From positions 237,081-301,080 of the forward strand of contig CALURC010000008.1 of assembly GCA_944323075.1 (NCBI GenBank): a stretch of 64,000 bases of DNA, in the 5' to 3' direction. Shown here piece after piece: positions 63,846 to 64,000 of the stretch. Source of the stretch: an uncultured Alistipes sp. GTDB lineage: Bacteria; Bacteroidota; Bacteroidia; Bacteroidales; Rikenellaceae. The translations under genes were made by a program, and so were the position numbers. Under the pieces are notes generated by a model, which made no database searches, was not told the origin of the DNA, and saw nothing but the letters and a program-made list of their open reading frames with translations. Position 1 is the first letter of the stretch, and every line of letters begins with the position of its first letter.

Positions 63846-64000
63846 TTATTGTTTGGTTGAGTATACGAAGTTAAACCGACCACCAGGTGCCGTATCACCA
63901 TTGACATAGAAGTCCATGATGTTTCCGTTGTCCTGCATGTTGTCGTTCCATTTGAATTCGATGTTTACCTCCTCACCGTCGATACCGAGCACCTCTCTCG
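63846..64000 (-). CDS. C-terminal end of a GH99-like protein paralogous to the one at 58.6 kb (partial)
   Basis: Only the last 51 codons are inside the window, on the minus strand, with the stop at 63846-63848. The tail contains NIMDFYVNGDTAPGGRFNF, nearly identical to NIMDFYVNGDAAPGGRFNF in the gene ending at 60452, so the C-terminal CBM9-like domain is shared. It ends 5 bases before the GH106 gene and is likely upstream in the same operon. Confidence 0.8.
   Translation of the reverse strand, partial: REVLGIDGEEVNIEFKWNDNMQDNGNIMDFYVNGDTAPGGRFNFVYSTKQ

Noticed and set aside
1-64000. Search for tRNA, rRNA, CRISPR arrays, insertion sequences, attachment sites and replication origin
   Set aside because: No cloverleaf-like tRNA, regular repeat array, transposase, integrase or DnaA-box cluster was recognised by eye. 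gyrA and dnaX are present, but that alone does not mark an origin.

Overview
The window looks like chromosomal DNA of a Bacteroidales bacterium, perhaps near Rikenellaceae or Alistipes; the family-level guess is weak. The main evidence is promoter style: many genes follow a TTTG-like box, a 19-21 base spacer and a TAnnTTTG box, the pattern of the Bacteroidetes primary sigma factor. Gene content agrees: an ECF sigma/anti-sigma/outer-membrane-protein locus, an HU-SPOR protein, an EF-G paralogue without GTPase motifs, PerR with a reverse rubrerythrin, FHS-family sugar permease and GH106 enzymes. I see no tRNA, rRNA, insertion sequence, prophage or CRISPR array. It reads as a core chromosome segment with a carbohydrate-use region at the right end.

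Layout. 1-4.3 kb: end of asd, a UDP-glucuronate-decarboxylase-like gene, a convergent prolyl oligopeptidase, then dapD and birA. 5.1-7.4 kb: ECF sigma factor, anti-sigma factor and outer-membrane protein. 7.6-10 kb: deoC and citrate synthase. 10-15.9 kb: a five-gene envelope cassette (two SGNH hydrolases, MBOAT acyltransferase, PAP2 phosphatase, ICMT-like methyltransferase). 16-20 kb, minus strand: ppdK and a secreted EEP-family protein. 20-30 kb: gyrA, TPR protein, XRE/S24-like regulator with ribE, a fibronectin-III surface lipoprotein, lgt, HU-SPOR protein. 29.6-35.7 kb: HAD phosphatase, DUF456 protein, EF-G paralogue, YhcH-family protein, perR-rubrerythrin, GNAT. 35.9-42.2 kb: RelA/SpoT homologue, xseA-xseB-methyltransferase, SRPBCC protein, pyrE, NUDIX protein. 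42.2-55 kb: S9 peptidase, methyltransferase, dnaX, clpB, radA, rseP, dxr, degenerate M23 protein. 55-64 kb: sugar nucleotidyltransferase, galM, FHS permease and a GH99-like/GH106/GH99-like set.

Points most worth a second look: (i) a run of ten A in the dnaX coding strand exactly where the clamp-loader core ends, with stop codons close by in both alternative frames, a likely programmed route to a short gamma protein; (ii) the EF-G paralogue has lost the switch II catalytic histidine; (iii) perR has a near-ideal promoter and a perfect 21-base palindrome just before its start; (iv) several proteins keep a fold but lack catalytic residues (the RelA/SpoT hydrolase domain, the M23 domain, the S24 domain); (v) the two-SGNH plus MBOAT cassette looks like an uncharacterised envelope O-acylation system; (vi) the dnaX-clpB intergenic region holds sigma-54-like elements and TGTCA repeats.
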